Origin: Epiperipatus broadwayi
Lineage: Eukaryota > Onychophora > Udeonychophora > Euonychophora > Peripatidae
Reading direction: 5' to 3'
Assembly (NCBI GenBank): GCA_028023455.1
Contig: JAQFVV010006632.1
Span: 310,001 to 374,000, forward strand
DNA: 64,000 nt
Below the pieces are notes generated by a model. The model was not told where the DNA came from and did not search any database. It saw nothing but the letters and a program-made list of their open reading frames with translations. Every line of letters starts with the position of its first letter. The stretch's first letter is position 1. Below, piece by piece: positions 12,896 to 22,914 of the stretch. A program made the position numbers and the translations under genes.

Positions 12896-14030
12896 GTAGG
12901 GTATTGAGTTCAAACCTTACATCCCCATCATCAAGTACTCCAAAAGGAGTGGATGCAGAAGATCGTTTTCTCATGTGCTGATAAATTATGTGATGCTATA
13001 GAGGAACTAAGGTTGTAAAAGAAAGAAGATAAGTCAACCAAAGGAGGGATATAGTTGTGAAATATTAAGCAAGGATAAGTAACAAAAGATTGATGGAACT
13101 TTAACTAGTGAAGATGACAAGGTATATCTTTTGAATATTTTAATAGCCTACTGAAAAATGGAATTTTAATAGGGATATAAGAAACTATTGCCTCAGTTTT
13201 AAATTTCTAATATATCCATAATTACAGCTTAGTTCAGTGGTTTTATGCATCTGAACATATCTATATCTAAGAGTTAAAGCTTTAAGCACATATAAATAGT
13301 TGTCTGCAGACTCCATACATTTATATTTTTTTTCTGAGTCTACTCATTAATTTTTCCTACTTCATTTATATTCAATAAATTATAATTCTGTTCTTTCTTA
13401 ATCATAGTCTGTAGCATTTCATATTGTTAATTTGCTTTTACCAATCATATATAAATTTCTGTCTTTGCTTTGACTAAGTAAGCATGTTTTATATAGCTAT
13501 GTATATGCATGGATATGGATATGCTAACACCAAAATTTAAACATTGAAATATATAGCAAAAGGTTTTTTTTATATATAAATTCATATTTTCTTTATAAAA
13601 AGTTATTTTTTATTATTTATTACTTGTCCAATTTTTTTTAATGTTAAAAGAGAGAGATTGTCAATTTTAAATGATATGGGTTAAAAAAAGATATATAAAG
13701 TCAATTCTAAAGATTGAGATAACTTCATTGTTAAAAAATAGAGAGAAAAAAAAGAAGAATTTCTTAATAATCAATTAAAGTTTAAAAAAAATGCTAATTA
13801 TGGTAGACCGTCAAACAATAAATTTTCAATTATAAAATAATTGCCTCACAACTGTTCACATAAAAGGCATTTTCAGATAACTAGGTGAACACAGAGCTGT
13901 AGATATTCCAATAGATAAGAGTGCTGTGATGTCACCAAGATAAACACATATATAGTCTGAAAAAATATTTTTAGAGTGAGCATTAAGTGTTCTTGCTTCT
14001 GAGAACCAACATGTCATTATATATATATAT
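12896..14030. other. Non-coding stretch, nothing recognised
   Basis: AT-rich DNA with short A/T runs and no convincing ORF, repeat border or RNA. The short minus-strand frame overlapping 13856-14083 reads through a (TA)n tract and is not a gene. Confidence 0.5.
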
Positions 14031-14220
14031 ATATAAAATACATATTTTGCGGGTTCATCCGTGTTAAAAACTTTTAATATCAATATACTGACGTTTCGAC
14101 TTGGTCACACAAGCCATCCACAGAGATATGTGGATGGCTTGTGTGACCAAGTCGAAACGTCAGTATATTGATTTTAAAAGTTTTTAACACGGATGAACCC
14201 GCAAAATATGTATTTTATAT
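14031..14220. repeat. Near-perfect 190-bp palindrome with GAAACGTC motif (Penelope-like terminus candidate)
   Basis: The left arm 14031-14120 and right arm 14130-14220 are reverse complements with one two-base difference. The loop is about 10 nt (AGAGATAT region). Each arm contains GTGTGACCAAGTCGAAACGT followed by CAGTATATTGAT, then AACACGGATGAACCCGC. The GACC-n-GAAACGTC block resembles the hammerhead-ribozyme-bearing terminal sequence of Penelope-like elements, although the CTGATGA core is not seen. Penelope coding remnants lie about 1 kb away. (TA)n tracts flank both sides. Confidence 0.6.
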
Positions 14221-14749
14221 ATTTAACCCGTGCAAATCTTCGTTTTAACATATATATATATATATATATATGAGGAGATTCTCCAACAAAATTCAGTGCT
14301 AAAATTGACATACTCTTGTTGGAGAGTCCTTTGGCCTATCCAAAAAGGTTAGCACATCTGAAAATTTAAGTAGAGAATAAAACCAAGAAACATCTTATGG
14401 CTGATCTCCAGAGACCAAAGAAAACTCCAACCTTGCTATTGCATCACATCTCCCATTGATGGATTTCAATAATACCCAGAGAATAAAATGCAAGACGTGT
14501 ATAAAAAAAAAGAAAATATCCATTAATCTATTGGCATGATAACAAGCAGAGTAAAAAAGAAAAGAAGAAATGAAGAACCCATTGCAATACTAAAGAAAGG
14601 TGTCCCTGAAGAAATGCATACTGTACAATGACCATTGTTACTGAAGACCCATGTAATCGTAGTAAAATAAAAAGAAAAATTACAAGCCTGAGCTTAAAAA
14701 GAAACTTTTCCAGTGACTGTTTTAATCTATATATATACACATGTTAAAT

Positions 14750-14845
14750 AATAGTGTGTCAAAATTTCAAAGCAATCGGTGAAAAACTTTCGGAGATTTA
14801 AGATTTTGAATCAATGAACATTTACATTTTTATTTATATAGATAG
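14750..14845 (+). repeat. Retroelement 3'-tail-like block
   Basis: The sequence AATTTCAAAGCAATCGGTGA, then CTTTCGGAGATTTAAGATTT, then TTATTTATATAGATAGG has the look of the conserved 3' tail of many animal non-LTR and related retroelements (an 'AATCGGT...GGAG...TATATAGAT' layout). No coding sequence is attached. This is a weak call based on pattern. Confidence 0.3.
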
Positions 14846-14919
14846 GTTGTTTGTGAGCTGATTTAAGATATGCATTCCAATAGATAATCATAACGACTTA
14901 TGATGCTAAGTAATTAAAT

Positions 14920-15072
14920 ATGATTTATAAAACATTTGATGTTACATGATTAAATATAATCTATAAAAACTTGTGATGATAACTGATTAAATATGATTTA
15001 GAAAGACTTATAATATTATGTGATTAAATATGATCTAGAAAGATTTGTGATTTTGACTGATTAGATATGATC
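14920..15072 (+). repeat. Tandem repeat, ~45-bp unit, about 3.5 copies
   Basis: Imperfect units are built on TGATTAAATATGATTTAGAA, then AGACTTGTGAT. Starts fall near 14926, 14951, 14986, 15019 and 15057. Non-coding. It sits immediately 3' (minus-strand sense) of the Penelope-like RT remnant. Confidence 0.55.
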
Positions 15073-15235
15073 CATCGTATATACATTTATCCATTTCGTT
15101 TAGGCCATTCCAATACAGGAATTTATTTTTTCTATTACCAACTCATGTATAAGAAAATACCTAGTCAATTGCGGATTGATGATGATCATGTCCTGGTAAC
15201 CATCACTATAAAATTGCTACTCAATTTGAGCTCAA

Positions 15236-15935
15236 CCATATCTGAAAAAGTAAAAAATATGCATTTTATTTAATGTAGGTGGTGCATAAAATGCAATATC
15301 ACATATTCCTTTATAAATTTTCTTAATGAAACTTGCTTGTTGATTTGAAATATATGGCATTGATATCCAAAAATTTTTATCAGAAGAATTAATGTTATTA
15401 TTAATATTATTTTTATATTTAGAATTAAAATTTTTAACAGTATAATAAACACAATCATAATTATATCCAACGTTTAACAATTCATTATAATAAATTTCAA
15501 TATTTTTGTTTTTATCCAATGCATATTTACAAGGTTATCATTACTAAATAAGAAGGACTTCAAACCTGTCATTTTATGTGACATTGGTACTTTTGATTCA
15601 TATGGAATATATCCTCTTTTTGCTATTGGTTTCAGAATCATATAGTAATCCAGTTTATCTTTGTTTCTAGTTATCTTGAGATCTAAAAATTGAACACACA
15701 TTGAATTTTTATCTGTTTTAATACATTTTAAGCCCTTTATATTATTTAATTCATTAAACAAATCATTAATAGCATTTGGATTTCCACAAACAAAAACATC
15801 ATCAACATATTGATTGTATAAAGTAATATTTTTCTGATAATATTCCTTTTTCAAAATATTTTCTTCATATGTAGATATAACAAAATTACATATTTGGGCA
15901 ACTGTAGGAAGACCCATTGGCCAGCCATTACTCAT
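15236..15935 (-). pseudogene. Penelope-like reverse transcriptase fragment (two frames)
   Basis: The frame at 15474-15935 reads FYKMSNGWPMGLPTVAQICN, then LYNQYVDDVFVCGNPNAIND, then CVQFLDLKITRNKDKLDYY. These match RT motifs 4-7 of Penelope-like elements: a P-M-G-x-P block, the catalytic YVDD and an FLDLKI block. A frameshift moves the rest to 15232-15519, which ends FIKKIYKGICDIAFYAPPTL, like the Penelope RT thumb and linker. The N-terminal third of RT and the GIY-YIG endonuclease are missing on this strand. The catalytic YVDD is intact, but the element is truncated and frameshifted. Confidence 0.75.
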
Positions 15936-16004
15936 TTTATAAAATTCATGCTTAAAAATAATGATAATTTATCAACTTCTGTCTTTTATGACCATAATAA
16001 ATAA

Positions 16005-16163
16005 TGTATATATGGTTTTGATTTTAATTATAGTAACGTAAAAATACTGGAAAATGAAAGACATAATAATAAAAGAAAAATTAAAGAAGCGATGTTAATA
16101 TATAAATACAAGCAAGATTTAATTAATAGGCAAGCAGCAAATGTTAAGATCACAAAATTATAG
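16005..16163 (+). pseudogene. Penelope-like GIY-YIG endonuclease C-terminus
   Basis: 52 codons are open on the plus strand, ending in TAG at 16161-16163. They read DFNYSNVKILENERHNNKRK, then IKEAMLIYKYKQDLINRQAA. This matches the C-terminal part of the Penelope-like GIY-YIG nuclease, with its 'nvkIle.e.n...R.ikEa..I.....liNr' layout that includes the catalytic glutamate (KEA). The GIY-YIG core itself is absent upstream. It lies head-to-head with the minus-strand Penelope RT, only 70 bp away, so the locus is rearranged or holds two copies. Confidence 0.65.
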
Positions 16164-16329
16164 GAAAGTTGACATCATGGAAATATGGAAAAACTGATAT
16201 TTTAAAAGTATTAGTTGACAAAAACTACAAAGATAGTTGAAAGCACTTCTAAGTGATGGTTATAGATATATTTTTATAAACTTTTAAGTACTGTATTTTC
16301 TAATATTTATTTATTAATTTACATATATA

Positions 16330-16575
16330 TAAGGGGCTTGAACTGAGACTTTCAAATTCCCCATAGCTATCCAATCCATCTTATTTAACAGATAAATATG
16401 GCCACATACATGTGAAAGATAAATAATCTCCAATATAAGTATTTGTGCTGAACCAGCACTCATCAGTTGGTCCAGATCACCATCTCCAGCTATGTGGTCA
16501 TGTGTATCAGTCATATAAGATGAATTGGATAGTTATGTGGAGTTGAAAGTGTGGGTTTAAGTGTCTCATAATTAC
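16330..16575. mobile_element. Fold-back element, family B-related
   Basis: The left arm GAGACTTTCAAATTCCCCAT, then CCAATCCATCTTATTTAACA, pairs with the right arm TATAAGATGAATTGGATAGT, then GGAGTTGAAAGTGTGGG. The centre carries CATCAGTTGGTCCAGATCAC, the family B signature. There is no coding capacity. Confidence 0.65.
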
Positions 16576-16674
16576 ATTAAGTTTAGTATAGACAATATAC
16601 ATATATTTAAATATTATATATTCAGCCTGTATTCTACTCATCCCTCTTCTGTATGATTAAATGGATATATTAAG

Positions 16675-17012
16675 GTCCTATGTGTGAGAGGTCAGGTTGG
16701 TTTAAGATCAACATGGGTGTGACAATAATATTAGCATCATCAAGAGCTCTGGACATTTCATCCTTTCATTTTTGATATGGATGCCTGAAAAGTTGGAGAG
16801 TGGGGATGATTAAAGCTTATCCATTGAAGTCTGAAGATTTGCTATCTTACTATAAACTGAGCAGTGATTGTATACATGTGTTCGAGATGGTGATCTGAAC
16901 CAACTGATGAGTGATGGTTCAGCACAAAATGTGTATCAGTTGTATAAGATAGATTGGATAGCTATGGAGAGTTTGAAAGTCTGGGTTCAAGTCTCTTATA
17001 ATTATATTTTAG
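16675..17012 (+). repeat. Family B repeat, one-armed copy
   Basis: It begins near ATCAACATGGGTGTGACAAT and carries CTTATCCATTGAAGTCTGAA, TGAACCAACTGATGAGTG, and the right arm GATTGGATAGCTATGGAGAG, then TGAAAGTCTGGGTTCAAG. The same order of blocks occurs at 37666-38016, 38130-38484 and 49425-49750. Non-coding. Confidence 0.6.
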
Positions 17013-17290
17013 TTTAGTATAGACAATATACATGTATTTAAATATTATATACACACACATTAATTATTTAATGCACAAAATATTTACAAAACGATAGCAT
17101 GTAAAATTTATATACAAATTGAGCTGACTATGCTAAATATAAATAATTAGCAGTTGACCCACAAATTCAAGCACTAGTCTCTTGAGTCAAAATATTTTGA
17201 TTTTTTATTAAAATTAAATTTACAATCATTACCTACATTACATTTTTGTAAGTATAAAAAGATTCTGAGCAAATGTTGATTTTCAACGTG

Positions 17291-17423
17291 AACTTTGTCA
17301 TGTCAAGCGTTATTAGCCGAGAGGTCATGGCAACCACCTTGCAAGCAAGTAGTTGGTTGTAGACGGTGGTGGGTTCACATCCCGGCCGATGCTATGACAC
17401 ATGAAAAAAAAAAACTTTGTCAT
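17291..17423 (+). mobile_element. tRNA-derived SINE, family 1, copy 2, with 11-bp TSD
   Basis: The body at 17302-17412 opens GTCAAGCGTTATTAGCCGAG. It has an A box TTAGCCGAGAGGTCATGG and a B box GGTGGGTTCACATCCCGGCC, followed by GATGCTATGACACATG and an A-run. Identical direct repeats AACTTTGTCAT flank it (17291-17301 and 17413-17423). This is the cleanest plus-strand copy, and its perfect duplication suggests a fairly recent insertion. The 119-codon frame overlapping it has no gene character. Confidence 0.9.
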
Positions 17424-17984
17424 ATGCACTCATTTTTTGAATGTCAGTCTTTTGAAAGCACACACTTAACAATTCTGTGTCATTTTCAAACTCATAATTG
17501 CGACATATACACCTTAATTAAATCATTTTCAAAAGAAGTATTATTCCCTGAAATTTGGAGGCTTGGCATTTATTCTAAATGCACTTTGGTGCAGCTGATG
17601 CGTCTTTTATATAATAATGATTCTAGAAACCAACAAAACTATTTTGAGTATTAAATTAAAATCAATCACAGCAAAGTGGGAAAAAAGTTTCATGCGCAAT
17701 ATTTACTCTGATATCTGGTCCTCAATATGGCAGCATCTGAGATACTAGCATGCTATCTACAGTTATCAGAAGTACTACTAAGGAATAACATTGTTTTTCT
17801 TAGTATTTTCCTGAAAGTTTATGACAATGGTGTTTTAATTGTATCTATATATCAGAATATTTCCGTTATCTAATATAAGTATTGAATGTCTTTAGAAAAA
17901 ATTAACTTTATTTAAATATTCCAAATACATTTAACTGTTAGTAATAGCGCACAGGTTAGTATATGCACAACGTTTTGATAGATA

Positions 17985-18345
17985 TTATTCTCCTCTCTTC
18001 TTCAGGTGTTTCTGGTCTGACCAGTGACATTTTATAATCATATTAGATGACGGAAATACTCCCCTTTTCTTCAGGTGTTGCCGGACTGACCAGTGACATT
18101 CACTACTCATATTAGATGATGAAAATACTTCCCTCCTCTTCAGGTTTTGCTGTCCTGACCAATGACATTCAATACTCATATTAGATAATGGAAATACTCC
18201 CTTATTCTTCAAGTATTGCTGGTCTGACTAGTGACATTCCATACTCATATTAGAAGACAGAAATACTCTCCTCTTCCTCAGGTGATGCTGGCCTGACCAG
18301 TAACATTTACTACTCATATTAGATTATGGAAATAGTCCAATATAT
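17985..18345. repeat. 60-bp minisatellite, about 5.8 copies
   Basis: Each unit contains TCTTCAGGTGTTGCTGGTCT, then GACCAGTGACATTC, then ACTCATATTAGATGATGGAA, with roughly 10-15% differences between units. The period is a multiple of three, so the minus strand stays open for 75 codons, giving a 20-residue repeat with the core SSECHWSGQQHLKKRG. A stop in the next unit (near 18283) closes the frame and there is no start context. I read it as a satellite that is open by chance and phase, but see the finding. Confidence 0.75.
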
Positions 18346-19380
18346 AAATACAATTGTTTTGTTTTTTTTATTTTTAAAAATATGTAACATTATTTTCTGT
18401 AATTCTATACACTATTAATTGTAAGGCAATTGCGGATTCTATTGCCATCCTAGAAATGTTTTATAAAATAATAATTACGTAACAATTCAACAATAAAATT
18501 CTTAGAAATAAATTGGCGTGTTTATGTGAAGATAAATATGCTATTATTAATCAATTATAACATCTATATACTTTGCGTGTGTACTAAGAAAAATATATAA
18601 TCTTTTGAATAATCAATAAAATACCATTGAAAATAAAATATAAATCAATTCAAAACATAATTAACTTTTCTTTATTTCTTTGAAAAAAGATTTATATAGG
18701 TGTAAATTAATAACAGTTTTTATTATCATTTATTAGAAAACATAATCCTAGATTCATATCATATTTAAAAAAAAAAGTTCTTGTTTTCTAATTATCTTAC
18801 GCTGAGTTTAGAAAAGATCAACTTTCCACTTAAAATAGTCAGAGGCCTGAGAAAACAAAACCGCATTTCAAAAGTTAAAACTCTAGTTTTGATTACGTTG
18901 CTGACTTATTAAAAAAAAAAAAAAAAAAACATTTTATCTAATTTCTCATGATTATTCAAAACCAAAATCGTCTCAAAGAATTATTTAATAGGTTCCTTCA
19001 ATTTTAAACAATTGCAAAAGTTTAACCTTGGATGCATTTTAATTTTACACTTTTATCAAGATACTGAAATTTACGTATTAAATGAACAATGCGACGAAAG
19101 AAAAATATCCCGCACTTTCATCCAAGTTTTTCTTCATCGTCGCAACTAAAAAGCTACGACAATTTGACTTAGTTTTTCATTTCGTCAACGAAATCAAATT
19201 ACACAATTAACGAAAGGCGCAAACTTATTAGGTGAAAAATTACCAACAATTAAGCAGATTGGATTTCAAAATCATTTTTAAAAAGAAAAAAAAAAGTAAC
19301 ATATATATAAAGTATAGATTTTAAAAGACTCGTTTATATAAACATATAACATTTATAATATCTTAAATGAAGATATTTTA
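18346..19380. other. AT-rich non-coding stretch
   Basis: Includes an 18-base A-run near 18911 and CG-containing unique-looking sequence near 19080-19260. No ORF, RNA or repeat border was recognised. Confidence 0.45.
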
Positions 19381-19384
19381 TAAT

Positions 19385-19475
19385 GGGAGATAGCCGTGAT
19401 GCAGTTATAACATATTGACCTGCCATATTTCAGAACCCGATTTCGAATTCAGGACTGTTAATCTGGATTTTTTTT
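19385..19475 (+). repeat. tRNA-like sequence (possible SINE head or tRNA pseudogene)
   Basis: An A-box-like TAGCCGTGATGCAG (about 19391) and a B-box-like GATTTCGAATTCAGG (about 19439) occur at about the right distance, followed by a T-rich tract. The acceptor arm does not pair, so it is not a functional tRNA. Weak call. Confidence 0.3.
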
Positions 19476-19747
19476 GTTAAACAAGTTTTTTTTTCTTTCT
19501 TTTTTCCGGCTGTACATATTTAATCTAATCACCCATTTAACATGAAACCTTTAATGAATAAGTTACCACTCGCAAGGTGATTAGAAAACAAGTTCCGAAA
19601 ATCGTTCAAACCGTTACTACTCAGTAGTTATCAAGCTGATAAATTTTGACTTCTCCATGATTTTTCTTCTATAAGGATGGAAATGCATATGCCCATGCAG
19701 TGGCCTATTTAAATGTTTGTGTTACACTTTTACATTTATTTCATTTC

Positions 19748-19783
<36 letters not shown>

Positions 19784-19812
19784 AAATCTAAATACTAACA
19801 GCTTAATGTATA

Positions 19813-19989
19813 CGCAATTAAAACGGAAGTAACTGTGAACCATCCTCCCTCACGTGATCTATATATGAACTAATAATCATACGATTTTATATGAACGAGC
19901 AGCCACCAATAAACTACAATCTTTTCATTTATTGATGGATGATTATATATAGCTCATGAGAGGATATAGTTACTTTCTGTTTTAATTGC
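19813..19989. mobile_element. Fold-back element
   Basis: GCAATTAAAACGGAAGTAAC (19813) pairs with GTTACTTTCTGTTTTAATTG near the right end. Inside, CCTCCCTCACGTGATCTATA pairs imperfectly with TATAGCTCATGAGAGGATAT. It is preceded by a (TA)n(TG)n microsatellite (19749-19783). Non-coding. Confidence 0.6.
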
Positions 19990-19996
19990 ACAAACA

Positions 19997-20212
19997 TATA
20001 TTCCAAAAAATAAATACATAAAACATATATACAAAGAAAAGCTTATACAATACTTTAACAACATAGTATACTGAGTAGGCTTTAAACTAGCTGGTAATCA
20101 GCTATGAATATGACTACCAGCTAGTCGAAAACGTGCTCAGCATACTATGTTGTTAATGCATTAAACAAGCTCTTCTTTGTATATATGTTATGTGTATTTA
20201 ATTTTTGAATTA
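19997..20212. mobile_element. Long fold-back adjacent to the previous one
   Basis: The arms run outward from about 20108. AACAACATAGTATACTGAG pairs with CTCAGCATACTATGTTGTT, ACTAGCTGGTAATCAG with a block containing CTACCAGCTAGT, and the outer CATATATACAAAGAAAAGCT with AGCTCTTCTTTGTATATATG. The right arm contains CTAGTCGAAAACGTG, similar in layout to the GTCGAAACGTC block in the palindrome at 14031. Confidence 0.65.
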
Positions 20213-20310
20213 CATTTTTCTGAGAAAAGTTTAAAAAGATTGAAGTTATAAACATATATGGCAGAGAACTTTGGATTCTAACCAAACAAGAGAACAAACT
20301 GGATTTAAAA

Positions 20311-20428
20311 GTGTCAAGCATTGTTATCCGAGAGGTCAGTGCAGCAACCTTGCAAGCAAGCAGTTGGTTGTAGATGGTTGTTGCAGGTTCACCTCCTGGC
20401 CAATGCTATGACATATGGGGGGGAAAAA
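20311..20428 (+). mobile_element. tRNA-derived SINE, family 1, copy 3
   Basis: It starts GTGTCAAGCATTGTTATCCG, with an A-box-like block TTATCCGAGAGGTCAGTG, the CTTGCAAGCAAGCAGTTGG block, a B box GCAGGTTCACCTCCTGGCC, and the 3' block AATGCTATGACATATG, followed by a G-run and A-run. No clear target-site duplication was found. It is more diverged than the copy at 17291. Confidence 0.8.
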
Positions 20429-20611
20429 GCTTTTATCACAGTGGATTGTATCCATGTATTAAAAGAAGTTAAGGAAGTTATAAAAGGAAGCAGTGGATAT
20501 CAGTTGTAATTAGACTTTGGAATTGTAAAATATGAAAAGGCATTTTATTCTATAAGCCTTTATGATTGAAACATTTGATTTTTAGGATATATATACAGGA
20601 TATTGTCATAT

Positions 20612-21140
20612 TAACATCACGTGATCACCATTATAGTATAGTGATATATAGCGAGTTTTTTCCTGTTTTAGTATTGTCATATTCTGAAGAATAGTTATTA
20701 AAATGCAGCAGCAATGATCTAATTACACAGTAATATTAAAATTAACATTGAGAAGTATGTATAGCAGGATAATAAAAACTTTTTACAGCAGTTTTATAGG
20801 GAGTATTTTGTAGTAATAATAGTAAAACTTTTTTCACAATAATGCTACCTACTGTAAGTTCTAAAAATTAATATATGCTAGAAGGTTGTGCATTGTAATG
20901 TCTATCCATCCATTGCTTTTTCATTCACTATTTTCAAACTAGTTTCTAGCTTATGCCATTCATCAGAGAGAATATATCAAATGGAAAAGCACTGGATAGC
21001 AATTATTATGCATAATTTTGTAGCATCTAGTGATTTCTAGAGCTTGCACTAGGTGGCACTATTGCAGAAAAATAGCTACTGTTTTAACAGTGTACATAAT
21101 CATAAAGGAAATGTGATTATGTGATATTTTAAAGTATTTT
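20612..21140 (+). repeat. Family A MITE-like repeat region
   Basis: It contains AACATCACGTGATCACCATT at the left and ATGTGATTATGTGATATTTT at the right as degraded inverted termini. The middle holds ACTAGTTTCTAGCTTATGCC, then TTCATCAGAGAGAAT, and TGCACTAGGTGGCACTATTG, all family A phrases. The copy may be composite or internally rearranged. Confidence 0.45.
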
Positions 21141-21177
21141 GTGAATTAAAATAGAAAGCTATGGAAGTATTAGTAAA

Positions 21178-22520
21178 TGGATTATTTAAATCATCTATAT
21201 TTTTTAGATGATGTGGTTATTTTTGCAGACGTTTCAGAACTTTTGGAAGTGTTGAAAGACATCAGATGAAAATAAAAAGCATAATAAAAATAAATACTGA
21301 AAAGTTTAAATTAATATTTTTTCTCAGAATAAAAAAATAAATACTGATAATCATGAATAGGAAAACATTAAAACTACTAATATCCTAGTTAGAATATTAA
21401 TGTAGAATTAGAACATGAAGAAGGAAATCTGATGTGTATGTGTATGCTTAAATGCGCATGCGCATATAAGTATAAACTTAATGAGAAAAAGTATTAAGTT
21501 TAAATAAATTAAAGAATTTTAAAGACTGATGCTTTTAAACTAGTAAGTAAAAGATTTATAACTTTAAGATTAGAAAAAGATTATTTTCTAAAAATAATAA
21601 CACTTTAGAATACATCGTTAATGAAATAAAACAACGGAATTTGAGTTTAGATTTCAGTTTATAAGATAAACGATAGACTAAAAAATAACTCATTAATTAA
21701 GTCAGAGAGATAACGATTTCAATTCTTGTATGGAGCAGTGAAATGAAGAATCACCCCAGGGTAGATGGATAGGAGTATGAGCCAATCACCTGTGTGAACT
21801 GACGTATATATTGGAGCAAATCGTCTCCCATGACACAATGACTTCCAGTGTGGAGTGCTGGCCTCTGAACATGGGAACAGTCAGCTAGAACTCTTACAGG
21901 TTCTATTGATCTATATTATTATGTATGCCTTCAGGCCTTATTATATAAAATAATTGTATATATGTATATAGTTGACATGCTTTTTATTATTATTCATTAA
22001 ATTATCTAAATATTAATTGTTTAGTGGTGTTTTGTATTTTTGGGAAGTGCCCTCTCAGATTAGCTAGACATAGCAAAATCTAAAATGTTTCATAGAAATA
22101 ACTTAATATTAAAAGAAACATGCCTGTTTGAAAATGAAGGTTTTTAATAGATGTGTTTTACAGTTCTTACTTAAATATTTGAGACATGGACACTTAACAA
22201 AAGAGCCATGCAGAAGCTTCAAACCACTGAAAAACGTATGGAGAGATGCAATAAAAAGAATAGAAAATGGAATATACATGTGAGAGAACAAACAAGTATC
22301 ATTATTAATGCAATTAAGAAGCTTAAATGGAGCTGAGCCAGACATTTTGTTAAAAGAAATGACAAAATATGGGGATTAATTCCCCAAAAATTGTAGAAGT
22401 CTTAGAAAGAGGCCATATGGGAGATGGTTGAAATCAGAATGTTTTCTAGTTTGTTGTGGTGAAAAAAAGTGTTGGATACGAGTAACTGGATTAAACCTGG
22501 AAATTTAATCCTCCATTGAA
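21178..22520 (+). pseudogene. RTE-type LINE copy 3, strongly decayed, plus strand, interrupted
   Basis: At 21184-21270 the plus strand reads DYLNHLYFLDDVVIFADVSE, matching the RTE block DYLSHLDFADDVVVFAN of the copies on the minus strand. Downstream, NTEKFKLIFF matches the KINVKKTKVMF block. The C-terminal part resumes at about 22035-22510 with FNRCVL, MQKLQTTEKRMERCNKK and HVREQTSIIINAIKKLKWS, in multiple frames with stops. Between about 21475 and 22030 lies some 550 bp with no RTE similarity. The frame is wrecked throughout. This is the oldest-looking of the three RTE copies. Confidence 0.7.
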
Positions 22521-22589
22521 AACAATGACACACACATATATATATATACACACCTGGGTCTCTTTTTACGTGGACTTATTTAGCACGAT

Positions 22590-22745
22590 TTTGAAGTTAC
22601 GCAATTCATGTTTCACCAGAAGTAGAACTCCGATAATGTGCTATTACTTTAAATAATAAATTTTGTGCACTTACGTTATATTGAAAGTAATAGCACATTA
22701 TTGGAATTCGACTTTCATCTTAGTAATTTCAATATTTTCAGTGCT
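22590..22745. repeat. Inverted repeat, ~35-bp arms
   Basis: GAACTCCGATAATGTGCTAT, then TACTTT, near 22627 pairs with AAAGTA, then ATAGCACATTATTGGAATTC, near 22684, with a loop of about 35 nt. This could be a small fold-back element. No ORF. Confidence 0.55.
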
Positions 22746-22914
22746 TTATAATAGTAAGATTTGATGCAATAATGAAATTAAAATTATGATTTCCACATTT
22801 TATGTATACACACATTAAATTTTACAAGATTATAATGTAAATTTGTTCAAACATTGTGCGTGTTAATTTTGCATTTTAAATCACATTCTATTTTTGCTTT
22901 TTAAAAAAAAATGT

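Noticed and set aside
17985-18212. Protein-coding gene from the 75-codon minus-strand frame
   Set aside because: It is the translation of a 60-bp minisatellite, and the next unit carries a stop.
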